NCBI GenBank assembly: GCA_014802015.1
Contig: JAAVDB010000012.1
Location: 58,744-122,743 of the forward strand
DNA from: Bacteroides sp.
GTDB lineage: Bacteria > Bacteroidota > Bacteroidia > Bacteroidales > Muribaculaceae
Reading direction: 5' to 3'
DNA: 64,000 bases
Shown here: one piece after another, positions 38,406-47,002 of the stretch
Numbering within the stretch: the stretch's first letter is position 1
Layout of the letters: each line of letters opens with the position of its first letter
Translations under genes and position numbers: made by a program
The notes under the pieces: model-generated
Told to the model about the DNA's origin: nothing
Database searches by the model: none
The model's input: only the letters and a program-made list of their open reading frames with translations

Positions 38406-39437
38406 TTACATTATTCGTATGCTCTTGTGTTTGTTGCGGTTTTTCTCTGAGAAGTCAAGTTTAAGGTTGTATCCGGCAAATATCTCGTGGCTGCCTGACG
38501 ATGCCTTGGCGATGTCGCTCAGATGATAGTCATAGCTGTATCCGATAAAAATGCCTTTGAGTTCTGCCCCGAGCATCAGTGACACGGCGTCGCCGTAGCG
38601 GTATCCGATGCCGGCTGAGAACATCTTGTTGTACCTCGCTCTGACGGTGGCGGCCACGTCGGTAAACGTGAAGTCACTCCTTATCAGCACTGAAGGTAGC
38701 AATTCAAATAACGTATTTTTAACCGGGATATTGCCTTCGGCGTTAAAATAGAGTGTCCGTGGGGCTGAAAACTGATATTTTTTTGGTGTGCCGTCGCCCG
38801 AGGAGGTCTCTCCGCCGCCGGCCTGGCCGCCGTTTTCGTCGGAGAATGTCACCGTCGGGTTGTTGGCGTGCATGAGTGCGACGCCGGTCTTGAAGCGCTT
38901 GCCGACGTAATAGATGCCGATGCCGAGGTCGAGGGCGTTGCCGGCTACGTCGCGGTCAGGGAGCGCCACGTCGGTGGCCTGATGATAGTCGTCATCGTCG
39001 GGAATGTAGATTTCAGAGCCTTTGAACTGCTCGTTGAAGAGTCCGACCTGAAGCGCGGCGGTAAATTCCCCCTTGAGGGCCTTGTGTTTATATCCTATCT
39101 GTAGATCGGCCGTGAGATTGCGGAACAATCCGTATGATTCCTGCTGCATCACCACACCCGCACCCCAGCGCTTGCCGAGAAATTTGAACGGGGCATCGGC
39201 CGCCGCCACAAATGTCCGAGGGGCGTTGTCGATGCCGATCCACTGCGCGCGCATGCCGCCGCGCAGACGGATATTGTCGGTGTCACCGGCCGCTGCGGGA
39301 TTGTAATAGGTGGGTACGGCCCAGTAGTGCGTGAGCATGGCGTCGCCCTGTGCGCGGAGCATAGGGACGGACAGAGCCATCAGTACAGCCAGAACGAGTG
39401 TACGGATGATTATATTATGGTGCGGGGAGAGATGCAT
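38406..39437 (-). CDS. porP: PorP/SprF family type IX secretion outer-membrane protein
   Basis: This 343-residue beta-barrel-like protein has a signal peptide ending SVPMLRAQ. The PorP/SprF start DAMLTHYWAVPTYYNPAAAGDTDNIRLRGGMRAQWIG is clear and amphipathic strands run to the C-terminus. PorP/SprF members bind or anchor type B cargo or the GldK ring at the outer membrane. Its ATG directly abuts the porT stop (TAA|ATG), so the genes are coupled. Placement just before gldK is the classic arrangement. Confidence 0.9.
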   Translation of the reverse strand: MHLSPHHNIIIRTLVLAVLMALSVPMLRAQGDAMLTHYWAVPTYYNPAAAGDTDNIRLRGGMRAQWIGIDNAPRTFVAAADAPFKFLGKRWGAGVVMQQESYGLFRNLTADLQIGYKHKALKGEFTAALQVGLFNEQFKGSEIYIPDDDDYHQATDVALPDRDVAGNALDLGIGIYYVGKRFKTGVALMHANNPTVTFSDENGGQAGGGETSSGDGTPKKYQFSAPRTLYFNAEGNIPVKNTLFELLPSVLIRSDFTFTDVAATVRARYNKMFSAGIGYRYGDAVSLMLGAELKGIFIGYSYDYHLSDIAKASSGSHEIFAGYNLKLDFSEKNRNKHKSIRIM

Positions 39438-40178
39438 TTATTCAAAGTAAAATGTAAATACTACCATTCTTGATATGCCGCGTTTGAGCGAGCGGGTTAT
39501 CTTGAGTTTGTCCGGCTCCTCCTCAAGGTCGGGGCGGTCATGCTCGATGACATCGCTCAGTCCGAAACAGAATTTTATCTCGGGGATGAACTTGAAGTAT
39601 GGCAGATAGAAGTCGCAACCGAATCCGGCGGTAAGATACACGTCCACCGGCTTGGTGCGCAGATAGTCGCCGCGCGAGCGGGTGAGGCTGAATGTAGGCA
39701 TGACTCCTGTCGTGAGGTAGGGGCGCGACTGGCGGTAGCGGAGACCTGAAAATTTCAGGTCGAAGGGGAGCACTACGTATGTCGACTTGACATTCTGGCG
39801 CAGTTCGGCTCCGGTGTTATATTCACGCATGGTGATGTCGCGGTTGCCGAAATACATGCCCGGCGTGAAACGCAGGTTGAAAAGGTGATTGAGGCGGAAG
39901 TCGATGAGGCCGTTCACGCAGAATCCCGGCGAGAACGACGGCTGATCCATGTACCACTCTTCGCCCTGCTCGGTGATCAGTCCGTTATGCACGAAGGTGA
40001 TGTCCTGACTGTGTACACCTACCGAAAAGCCTAAGTGCCAGCGGCGAAAGTCGGCATACGGACGGTTGAGCACCTTGTCATTGAGTGCCTGGGCCGAGGC
40101 TGTGGCGCACACCGCGGCCACAATAAACATCAGCATGGCCGTTACCCCACGCATATATGTCATCACACTGTGTTTCAT
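39438..40178 (-). CDS. porT: PorT-family outer-membrane beta-barrel protein
   Basis: The 246-residue protein has a signal peptide (cleavage near ATASAQA) and eight or so amphipathic strands typical of a small barrel: WHLGFSVGVHSQDITF, NLRFTPGMYFGNR, STYVVLPFDLKFSG, YLTTGVMPTFSL, and the terminal MVVFTFYFE ending in an aromatic residue. It matches the PorT family required for T9SS function in Porphyromonas. It is the first gene of the porT-porP-gldKLMN set. No convincing promoter was found upstream. Confidence 0.85.
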   Translation of the reverse strand: MKHSVMTYMRGVTAMLMFIVAAVCATASAQALNDKVLNRPYADFRRWHLGFSVGVHSQDITFVHNGLITEQGEEWYMDQPSFSPGFCVNGLIDFRLNHLFNLRFTPGMYFGNRDITMREYNTGAELRQNVKSTYVVLPFDLKFSGLRYRQSRPYLTTGVMPTFSLTRSRGDYLRTKPVDVYLTAGFGCDFYLPYFKFIPEIKFCFGLSDVIEHDRPDLEEEPDKLKITRSLKRGISRMVVFTFYFE

Positions 40179-40295
40179 TATTTATCCTAACGTCATCCAC
40201 CGCTGATTTATTGAATGACAGCCGCTAAAAATATATTAACCACACTATAAGAGGGCGTTTTTTTACAACCACGTAGTTTATTTGATAAAAATGTG

Positions 40296-40303
40296 TACTT
40301 TTG
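40296..40303 (+). promoter_or_regulatory. -7 box of the lipoprotein gene
   Basis: TACTTTTG fits TAnnTTTG, 22 bp before the ATG at 40326. The -33 box is weak. Confidence 0.5.
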
Positions 40304-40325
40304 CAAGTAAATTACAGAATTAAAA

Positions 40326-40880
40326 ATGAGACAGATATTATATATAATCGTTGCGGTGGGCGCGATGGCCGCAATGGTGGCCTGCGGGTCAAAGTCGTCA
40401 AAGGATGTTCCCGTGGCCGAAGTGTCGGTCGATGAGCAGAATACCCAACTGGCTAATGCGCTGAATGTCGGTAATCTCAAGGAGGCATCGGCTATGGCCG
40501 ACAGTATGTCGCTCTTTGTCGATGATTTCACCCCCGAGCAGACCATTCAGGTGCTCATGACATTTCTGAGTGTACATAACGATGCCGTGGCTAACAAGGA
40601 GCGCCGCCGTGACCTTGAGACCATACGCAAGTATATAGACGTGTATGATATAGCTCTGAGTGTCAATCCCAAGGATACTCGTGCGGCGTTTGACAAGGCT
40701 CGCAAGCTCAATCCCGAGGTCGATTTTGATGCGATCGCCATCGCGTTTCGCGAGCGTCTGACACAGTATGACGCCATTCAGGACGGGTCGCTTGTGGCCG
40801 CAGAGCCTGAACCCGCCGACACGGCTGCAACGGATACGGTAAAGGAGGAGATCCCTCTCGAACTCCGTCCCGCTGAATGA
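40326..40880 (+). CDS. Putative lipoprotein of unknown function
   Basis: The 184-residue product has a lipoprotein signal (MRQILYIIVAVGAMAAMVAC). The mature part is charged and helical (NTQLANALNVGNLKEASAMADSM..., NDAVANKERRRDLETIRKYIDVYDIALSV) and ends in a Pro/Glu/Thr tail (EPEPADTAATDTVKEEIPLEL). I do not recognise a named family; the helix pairs resemble a small TPR-like bundle. It precedes the YfhO-type gene by 44 bp and has its own -7 box. Confidence 0.75.
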   Translation: MRQILYIIVAVGAMAAMVACGSKSSKDVPVAEVSVDEQNTQLANALNVGNLKEASAMADSMSLFVDDFTPEQTIQVLMTFLSVHNDAVANKERRRDLETIRKYIDVYDIALSVNPKDTRAAFDKARKLNPEVDFDAIAIAFRERLTQYDAIQDGSLVAAEPEPADTAATDTVKEEIPLELRPAE

Positions 40881-40924
40881 TTTCACTGATTTTTTCCCTC
40901 ACTGACTAAACTTGACATAAAAAG

Positions 40925-43435
40925 GTGCGTAAGCTGATCACTTTTATTGTGTGCGTCGTGGCGATAGCCGCGGTCGCCTTTGCTTTCTTTTATCCCGATG
41001 CCATGCAGGGCAATGAACTGCGCCAGCATGACATGCAGCAGGGCATAGCCAACAGTCATGAAGTGGCGCAGTATGCCGCCGCCACAGGTGACACTCCGCG
41101 CTGGACGGGCTCGCTGTTCTCGGGTATGCCGACATTTCAGATCGCAGTAAAGTATCCGTCAACCCGTCTGTTCGGTTGGGTCAATACGGTGATGGGGCTG
41201 GGCTTGCCATCCCCCTCGTCGTTGCTGGCCATGATGATGATAGGATTCTTCATCCTGCTCGTGGCGATGGATATGAAGTGGTATATAGCCCTGATCGGAG
41301 CCATAGCCTACGGACTCTCCACCTATTTTATTATTATAATAGGGGCGGGACATATATGGAAGTTTATCGTGCTGGCATACGTGCCGCCGACCATTGCGGG
41401 TGTGATACTCTGCTATAAGGGGCGTTATCTGCTGGGCGGAGCGCTTGCCGCATTCTTTGCCATGATGCAGATCGCGGGTAACCATGTGCAGATGTCCTAC
41501 TATTTCCTGTATGTCATCGTCGGTGTGGTCATCGCTTACGGCGTGATGGCTTACCGTAATAAGGCAATGAAGGCTTGGTGCAAGGCTACCGGTGTCCTTG
41601 CCGTGGCTGCGGTGCTTGCCGTGGTGGCCAATATGCCTAATCTTTACAGTACATACGAGTATTCGAAGGAGACCATGCGTGGCCGTCATTCCGAGCTGAC
41701 TCAACCCGGCTCGGCCGAGCAGGCGACGTCCGGTCTTGATAAGGATTATATCACCCAGTACAGCTATCAGCCTTCCGAGACGTTCTCGCTGCTTATACCT
41801 AACATAAAAGGTGGTGCCTCGGCTCGTCCGGCCAAGGGGCAGTTCACTATGATGAATCTCTCCGATCTGCCCGATGCAGGGGGATATGGCCAGATGGAAC
41901 AGCAGTATCTGTCCTATATGAGCCAGTATTTCGGTGACCCCGAGGGTACAAATGGCCCTGTGTATGTGGGTGCGCTGATATTTGCCCTGTTCCTGTTGGG
42001 TTGTGTCATAGTCAAAGGGCCGCTGAAGTGGGCGCTTCTGGCGCTTACCGTATTCTCGATAGTGCTCGCGTGGGGTAAGCACGCCATGACGTTTACCGAC
42101 ATAATGCTCGCGGTGGCGCCGATGTACTCCAAATTCCGTACGGTCGAGAGTATTCTTGTCATAGCCGAGTTTACCATGCCGCTGCTCGCGGTAATGGCTC
42201 TGCAGCAGATAGTCACCACGCCTGACTGCTATGCGCGCTATCGCAAGCCGTTGTTCTGGTGCTTCGGCATCACGCTCGCGCTGTGTGTGCTCGGCTATAT
42301 CGCCCCCGGCATCTATGGCTCGGCCATCACCGATAATGACCGTATGATTGACGGATACATCACATCGTCGCTCGTACAGCAGGGCTATGACAGCGCGACG
42401 GCGCGAGGATTCTCGCTAAGTAATCCGGATATATATGCCGCCGTCGAGGGATTGCGTTACGGGCTGGTGTCGGCTGATGCGCTGCGCAGTCTGATATTTG
42501 TGGCGCTCGGAGGCCTGGTGCTCCTGTTCTTCATGCGTGGCAAGCTCAAACGCGCGGCTGCGGTGGCCGTAGTCGGCATTCTGGTCCTCGCCGACCTTTA
42601 CGGCGTGAACAAGCGCTATCTCAGTCACGACAGTTTTGCACCCAAGGAGCTGACTGTCGGCGACCCGATAGCCATGACGCCGGCTGACCGTCAGATATTG
42701 GCCGACACGGCGATGAATTACAGAGTGATGGATATACCGCGCTTCTACAGCTCGGATCCGTCATACTATCATAAGACTATAGGCGGCTATCATGCGGCCA
42801 AACTGACCCGCTATCAGGATCTGATAGACCGTCACCTGTCTAATTTCACCAAGGGCACACAGACCGATGCTGACTGGAACGTGCTCAATATGCTTAACGC
42901 CCGCTATGTGGTGGGTATGGACGGCTCGGCGCTGTACAATCCCGAAGCTATGGGTAATGCATGGTGGGTTGAGAATGTGGCGTACGTAGATGGTGCAGAT
43001 CAAGAGATGGCCCGTCTCGGTGAGATTGATCCGGCCCGTGCGGCTGTGGCTGACAAGCGTTTCCGCTCCGTGCTCGGGGATGGTGCGCCGGTGGCACAGG
43101 GCGACACTATTTATGAGACTTCGTATGCTCCCGATCGTCTGACTTACCGCGCCCGCTCGGCCAACGGTGGTGTGGCGGTGTTCTCGGAGGTGTATTTCCC
43201 GTGGGGATGGGATGTGACCATTGACGGCAAGCCTGCCGAGCTCGGACGTGTGGACTATGTGCTGCGCGCGCTCAGGATCCCTGCCGGTGAGCACGTGGTC
43301 GAGATGACCTTTGACCCGAAATCAGTCCGCACGGCCGACACTCTGGCTACGGTGGCTATTATACTTATTTATATAGCGCTTGCCGGGGCGGTGTTCGTGG
43401 CCGTGAAGAGAAGCAGAAATGTGGCCCGCAAATAA
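40925..43435 (+). CDS. YfhO-family integral membrane protein
   Basis: This 836-residue protein starts with GTG and has about 12-14 membrane segments, beginning MRKLITFIVCVVAIAAVAFAFFYP and including SSLLAMMMIGFFILLVAMDMKWY and LGGALAAFFAMMQIAGNHVQMSYYFLYVIVGVVIAYGVM. Large extracytoplasmic loops lie between (e.g. YNPEAMGNAWWVENVAYVDGADQEMARLG), and a single helix ends the chain. The architecture is that of YfhO/GT-C-like membrane proteins found once per genome in many Bacteroidota; a role in envelope glycosylation is assumed for YfhO but substrates are unknown. The 3' end overlaps the next gene by 17 bp. Confidence 0.85.
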   Translation: MRKLITFIVCVVAIAAVAFAFFYPDAMQGNELRQHDMQQGIANSHEVAQYAAATGDTPRWTGSLFSGMPTFQIAVKYPSTRLFGWVNTVMGLGLPSPSSLLAMMMIGFFILLVAMDMKWYIALIGAIAYGLSTYFIIIIGAGHIWKFIVLAYVPPTIAGVILCYKGRYLLGGALAAFFAMMQIAGNHVQMSYYFLYVIVGVVIAYGVMAYRNKAMKAWCKATGVLAVAAVLAVVANMPNLYSTYEYSKETMRGRHSELTQPGSAEQATSGLDKDYITQYSYQPSETFSLLIPNIKGGASARPAKGQFTMMNLSDLPDAGGYGQMEQQYLSYMSQYFGDPEGTNGPVYVGALIFALFLLGCVIVKGPLKWALLALTVFSIVLAWGKHAMTFTDIMLAVAPMYSKFRTVESILVIAEFTMPLLAVMALQQIVTTPDCYARYRKPLFWCFGITLALCVLGYIAPGIYGSAITDNDRMIDGYITSSLVQQGYDSATARGFSLSNPDIYAAVEGLRYGLVSADALRSLIFVALGGLVLLFFMRGKLKRAAAVAVVGILVLADLYGVNKRYLSHDSFAPKELTVGDPIAMTPADRQILADTAMNYRVMDIPRFYSSDPSYYHKTIGGYHAAKLTRYQDLIDRHLSNFTKGTQTDADWNVLNMLNARYVVGMDGSALYNPEAMGNAWWVENVAYVDGADQEMARLGEIDPARAAVADKRFRSVLGDGAPVAQGDTIYETSYAPDRLTYRARSANGGVAVFSEVYFPWGWDVTIDGKPAELGRVDYVLRALRIPAGEHVVEMTFDPKSVRTADTLATVAIILIYIALAGAVFVAVKRSRNVARK

Positions 43436-43895
43436 GATAAAACGTCTGTGGCGCGGACGGGGACATGGTGTGCATTCGCCTTTTGCCTACAGATTCATTA
43501 CCAACGTGCTCAGACTCAAAGGCAGCTATTATGCCACGTCTGAGCTGGAGCACATGCCCGACCCGCGATGGCATACGTTGCTGTTCAGGCTCGTGTGCGA
43601 GTTCGAGCCGGAGCGGATGGTCATGCATGATGCGTCGCCGACAGAACGGCGTGCGGTCGCACTTGCCGACAGTCGTGTAAGGATCGAGAAAGGCTCCGCA
43701 CGCGGGATAGCGGTCATGCGGTCGGCTAAAGGAGAGGTGACCGCGTTTCGCGATGTCCGTGACGCCTCGGGTGACTGGCCTGGCAAAGTGGTCGGGATGC
43801 CGTCCGGGATGACATTTACTGACGGCGTGATGGGTGTAACCGTGGAGCGACCCGATCTGCCACGTCAGGATTTCGAGATTGATTTCAGGCTGTGA
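43419..43895 (+). CDS. Shortened relative of a class I methyltransferase
   Basis: At 158 residues, the N-terminus (LWRGRGHGVHSPFAYRFITNVL) matches the start of a Bacteroidota SAM-dependent methyltransferase family of about 240 residues. The expected glycine-rich SAM loop and following Rossmann strands are missing; only a short set of strands (RMVMHDASPTERRAVAL, GIAVMRSAKGEV, FTDGVMGVTVERP) remains. It is likely an evolved short form or a decayed enzyme that stays in frame. It overlaps the YfhO gene at its start, and xerD follows one base after its stop. Confidence 0.55.
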   Translation: MWPANKIKRLWRGRGHGVHSPFAYRFITNVLRLKGSYYATSELEHMPDPRWHTLLFRLVCEFEPERMVMHDASPTERRAVALADSRVRIEKGSARGIAVMRSAKGEVTAFRDVRDASGDWPGKVVGMPSGMTFTDGVMGVTVERPDLPRQDFEIDFRL

Positions 43896-43896
43896 T

Positions 43897-44829
43897 ATGC
43901 GTACGGTCAATGATGTCGATAAGATCCTGAAGGAGTATTCACTGTATCTCGTCCTTGAAAAAGGGGTGTCGGAGAATACCCGTGAGGCGTATGTGCGCGA
44001 TGTGTCGCGCTTTCTCGGGTGGCTCGCTTCGGGTGGTGATGGCAGTGATTATATGCCGTCTACTCTGCAAGGGGTCGAGACGGATACGTTGCGTATATAT
44101 CTCGGCTCGCTCAATGATGTCGGTATAGCCGTGCGTTCGCGTGCGAGGATTGTCGCATCGTTGCGCTCGTTTTTCGCATATCTTGCTATTGAAGGGTATA
44201 TCGAAGCCAGTCCCGGCGAACTGCTCGAATCGCCCAAACTCGGACTCTATCTGCCCGAAGTGCTGACGGTCGAGGAGATTGACTCGATGATCGAATCGAT
44301 AGATTACAGCAAGGAGGAGTGTCAGCGTGACCGCGCAATGATCGAGGTCCTGTACGGGTGCGGGTTGCGTGTGAGCGAACTCGTCACGCTTGAGATCTCA
44401 AAGATATATGCCGACGAGGGATTTCTCGTGGTCCGCGGCAAGGGGGATAAGGAGCGCATGGTGCCGATGTCCGGGACCTCGATCGAGGAGATAGCCGGAT
44501 GGATGAAGGATCGTGCGCGCCTGAAGGTCAAGCCCGGTGATGAGAATATCCTGTTTCTCAACCGTCGCGGCGGACGGCTCACGCGTCAGCGGGCATTTCA
44601 GATAGTGAAGACTCTGGCCGAGGCGGCAGGTATCAGGAAGAATATCTCGCCGCACACGTTGCGCCACTCGTTTGCCACACATCTGCTTGAAGGGGGTGCC
44701 AATCTGCGCGCCATCCAGCAGATGCTCGGGCATGAGTCGATTGGGACCACACAGATATATATACATCTCGACTCATCGACACTGAGGTCGGATATATTAA
44801 TGTATCACCCGCGCAATCACAGGCGATAA
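43897..44829 (+). CDS. xerD: Site-specific tyrosine recombinase XerD
   Basis: The 310-residue protein has an N-terminal SAM-like core-binding domain (EYSLYLVLEKGVSENTREAYVRDVSRFLGWL). The catalytic domain shows the full set: Arg in YGCGLRVSELV, Lys in RGKGDKERMVPM, His/Arg in HTLRHSFATHLLEGG, His in LGHESIGTTQIY and the Tyr nucleophile in the same segment. It resolves chromosome dimers at dif. ATG 43897 is chosen over TTG 43879, which would overlap the previous gene. No dif site was recognised here. Confidence 0.93.
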   Translation: MRTVNDVDKILKEYSLYLVLEKGVSENTREAYVRDVSRFLGWLASGGDGSDYMPSTLQGVETDTLRIYLGSLNDVGIAVRSRARIVASLRSFFAYLAIEGYIEASPGELLESPKLGLYLPEVLTVEEIDSMIESIDYSKEECQRDRAMIEVLYGCGLRVSELVTLEISKIYADEGFLVVRGKGDKERMVPMSGTSIEEIAGWMKDRARLKVKPGDENILFLNRRGGRLTRQRAFQIVKTLAEAAGIRKNISPHTLRHSFATHLLEGGANLRAIQQMLGHESIGTTQIYIHLDSSTLRSDILMYHPRNHRR

Positions 44830-44864
44830 TTAAGTTTTTTTAACCTATAAATCGCCCGTTTTTG
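44822..44864 (+). terminator. Probable terminator after xerD
   Basis: GGCGAT (44822-44827) pairs with ATCGCC (44851-44856) and is followed by CGTTTTTG. The loop is long and AT-rich. Confidence 0.4.
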
Positions 44865-44893
44865 TCTGAAAACCAAAATTATCGGATGATATT

Positions 44894-44924
44894 TTTGAAA
44901 ATCAAAAGATTTTCAATAACTTTG
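44894..44924 (+). promoter_or_regulatory. Promoter of yceD-rpmF-fabH
   Basis: TTTG (44894-44897), 19-bp spacer, TAACTTTG (44917-44924), 25 bp before the GTG start. Confidence 0.75.
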
Positions 44925-44949
44925 CACCGTTTTTTCAACCAATATTGTC

Positions 44950-45564
44950 GTGGGAAAATTATCAATATTCAGTGTTCCCCTCAAGACGATGCCCGAGGGC
45001 ACTCAGGAATTTGCATATCATCTTGATAAGCAATTCTTTGTGAATATGGAGAGTACAGATGTGCATGACGCCGATCTTGACGTCAAGCTCGTTGTCGTTC
45101 ATAAGAATGACATTTATAACCTCTCGTTTCACATCACAGGTACTGTCACACTCATCTGTGACCGCTGTCTTGATGACCTGATATTGCCTATCGACACGAC
45201 CTATGACATCGCGGTCAAGTATGGCGATGATTATTCCGAGACGGACGATATGCTGGTTATCCCCGGCACCGATCTGACTCTGAATGTATCATATATGATA
45301 TACGACACCGCGTCGCTCGCCATCCCTCTCAAGCATGTACACCCGCTGGGTAAGTGCAACAGGGCGATGAGCGCACTCCTGCGCAAGCACCGCGCCGTCA
45401 AGGATGGTGAGGATGCCGAGCTGGCCGAGTCGCTTATCGATGAGATGGAGTCGATGGATGACAACACGGAGGTAGCCTCGATACCCGGTGATCCCGCTCC
45501 TGTCGACCCGAGATGGGACGGTCTGAAAAAACTCTCGGACTCCATGTCCGAGGGTGACGAATAG
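44950..45564 (+). CDS. yceD: DUF177/YceD family protein
   Basis: The 204-residue protein (GTG start) has the DUF177 pattern: a beta-rich N-terminus, LICDRCLDDLILPIDTTYDIAVKYGDD with the CxxC motif near residue 75, and the C-terminal CNRAMSALLRKHR. An acidic tail ends it (SMDDNTEVASIPGD, SEGDE). In E. coli and plants YceD affects 23S rRNA accumulation. The yceD-rpmF-fabH order is conserved widely and supports the call. rpmF follows after 69 bp. Confidence 0.88.
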   Translation: MGKLSIFSVPLKTMPEGTQEFAYHLDKQFFVNMESTDVHDADLDVKLVVVHKNDIYNLSFHITGTVTLICDRCLDDLILPIDTTYDIAVKYGDDYSETDDMLVIPGTDLTLNVSYMIYDTASLAIPLKHVHPLGKCNRAMSALLRKHRAVKDGEDAELAESLIDEMESMDDNTEVASIPGDPAPVDPRWDGLKKLSDSMSEGDE

Positions 45565-45633
45565 TCGCGCTCAGAGAACGATAACAACAATTTACTGCAT
45601 AATAGTAACAAATAGAAATAAAATAAATAAGTC

Positions 45634-45819
45634 ATGGCACATCCTAAACGCAAGCAATCAAAGACCCGTACCGCAAAGCGTCGTACTCACGACAAGGCTG
45701 TAGTCCCCACACTGGCACTCTGCCCCAACTGCGGCTCATGGCACCTCTATCACACCGTATGCGGTGAGTGCGGTTACTACCGCGGACGCATCGTCATCGA
45801 GAAGGCTGCCGCCGTCTAA
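45634..45819 (+). CDS. rpmF: 50S ribosomal protein L32
   Basis: This 61-residue basic protein starts MAHPKRKQSKTRTAKRRTHDK, exactly as L32 does. It carries the zinc-ribbon cysteine pairs CPNC and CGEC. It is part of the large ribosomal subunit. The stop lies 94 bp before the fabH ATG; two hairpins fill that gap. Confidence 0.97.
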   Translation: MAHPKRKQSKTRTAKRRTHDKAVVPTLALCPNCGSWHLYHTVCGECGYYRGRIVIEKAAAV

Positions 45820-45830
45820 AGAACGATTGC

Positions 45831-45887
45831 CTCGCCAAGCGAGACTCCTAAAAAATAGCCTGGTACCGTCCTACGGTGCACAGGCTA
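45831..45887 (+). other. Two RNA hairpins between rpmF and fabH
   Basis: CTCGC-CAA-GCGAG (45831-45843) is followed by TAGCCTG...CAGGCTA (45856-45862 with 45881-45887), which contains the inner stem ACCGT-CCT-ACGGT. AATTCTTATTTTA follows. It may be a partial terminator or a processing/stability element that sets fabH below rpmF. Confidence 0.6.
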
Positions 45888-45913
45888 AATTCTTATTTTA
45901 CAATAATATTATC

Positions 45914-46897
45914 ATGCTAAACGCACGTATATCAGGCATCGCTTCATACGCTCCTGATGATATTCTCGACAATAACATGCTCTCGCAGATGGTTGACACC
46001 AACGACGAGTGGATCACTACACGTGTCGGCATCAAGGAGCGTCGTATATTGAAAGACCCTACCAAAGGCTCATCCTTTATGGGCATCAAGTGTGTGGAAC
46101 GTCTGCTCGAATCAACAGGCACCAAGCCCGAGGAAGTGGATCTGCTCATCTGCGCCACCTCCAATCCTGACTATCGTTTCCCCTCGACCGGCTCAATCAT
46201 CGCGCACGGCTGCGGTCTCTCCAACGCATACGCATACGATATTCAGGCCGCATGTGCAGGTTTTCTTGTAGCTCTTCAGGACGGTGCCGCTTACGTCCGT
46301 TCAGGTATGCGCAAGAAGGTTGTCGTAGTTTCGGCCGAGAAGATGTCATCGATGACCAACTACACCGACCGTGCCACATGTCCTCTGTTCGGTGACGGTG
46401 CAGGCGCTATGCTGCTTGAGCCTACCGAGGAGAATGTCGGTATCATCGACGGAGTCTTCCATATCGACGGTACAGGTCTTGAGCATCTGTGGATGCCCGC
46501 CGGTGGATCGGCAAAGCCTGCTTCGCACGAGACCATCGATGCGCAGGAGCATTATGTGATCCAGGATGGCCGTAACGTCTACAAGAATGCTGTCACCGAC
46601 ATGCTTGAGTCTTCACTTGAAGTGATGGAGCGTAACGGTCTCACAGTTGACAATATCGACTGGTTCTGCTCACATCAGGCCAACCTCCGCATCATCGAGG
46701 CCGTAGGTGGTCGTCTCGGCATCGACAGCAATAAGGTACTCGTGAATATCGAGAAGTACGGTAATACGTCGGCCGCATCAATTCCCCTCTGTCTTGACGA
46801 ATACAAAGACCGTCTCAAGAAGGGTGACCGCATCATTCTCACCGCTTTTGGTGCCGGATTCACATGGGGTGCGCTCTATGTCATCTGGGATCTCTGA
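45914..46897 (+). CDS. fabH: 3-oxoacyl-ACP synthase III
   Basis: From ATG 45914 (MLNARISGIASYAPDDIL) the product is 327 residues. The KASIII catalytic triad is visible: Cys in DIQAACAGFLVAL near residue 114, His in WFCSHQANLRII and Asn in YGNTSAASIPL. It condenses acetyl-CoA (or a branched acyl-CoA) with malonyl-ACP to start fatty acid synthesis. An upstream in-frame extension would overlap rpmF and is rejected. Neighbours yceD and rpmF support the call. Confidence 0.95.
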   Translation: MLNARISGIASYAPDDILDNNMLSQMVDTNDEWITTRVGIKERRILKDPTKGSSFMGIKCVERLLESTGTKPEEVDLLICATSNPDYRFPSTGSIIAHGCGLSNAYAYDIQAACAGFLVALQDGAAYVRSGMRKKVVVVSAEKMSSMTNYTDRATCPLFGDGAGAMLLEPTEENVGIIDGVFHIDGTGLEHLWMPAGGSAKPASHETIDAQEHYVIQDGRNVYKNAVTDMLESSLEVMERNGLTVDNIDWFCSHQANLRIIEAVGGRLGIDSNKVLVNIEKYGNTSAASIPLCLDEYKDRLKKGDRIILTAFGAGFTWGALYVIWDL

Positions 46898-46934
46898 TCA
46901 TCCGATGTCTGCGGCATAAAAATATTTTTTACGG

Positions 46935-46968
46935 AAATAGCATCTTTTTGGGTGCTATTTTTGTTTTT
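46935..46968 (+). terminator. Terminator after fabH
   Basis: AAATAGCA (46935-46942) pairs with TGCTATTT (46953-46960), followed by TTGTTTTTA. Confidence 0.75.
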
Positions 46969-47002
46969 ATGTATGTAGATAATCAAAAACAATAAATATT
47001 AT

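Noticed and set aside
44830..44949. dif site next to xerD
   Set aside because: No 28-bp dif-like arrangement with XerC/XerD arms could be recognised in the gap.
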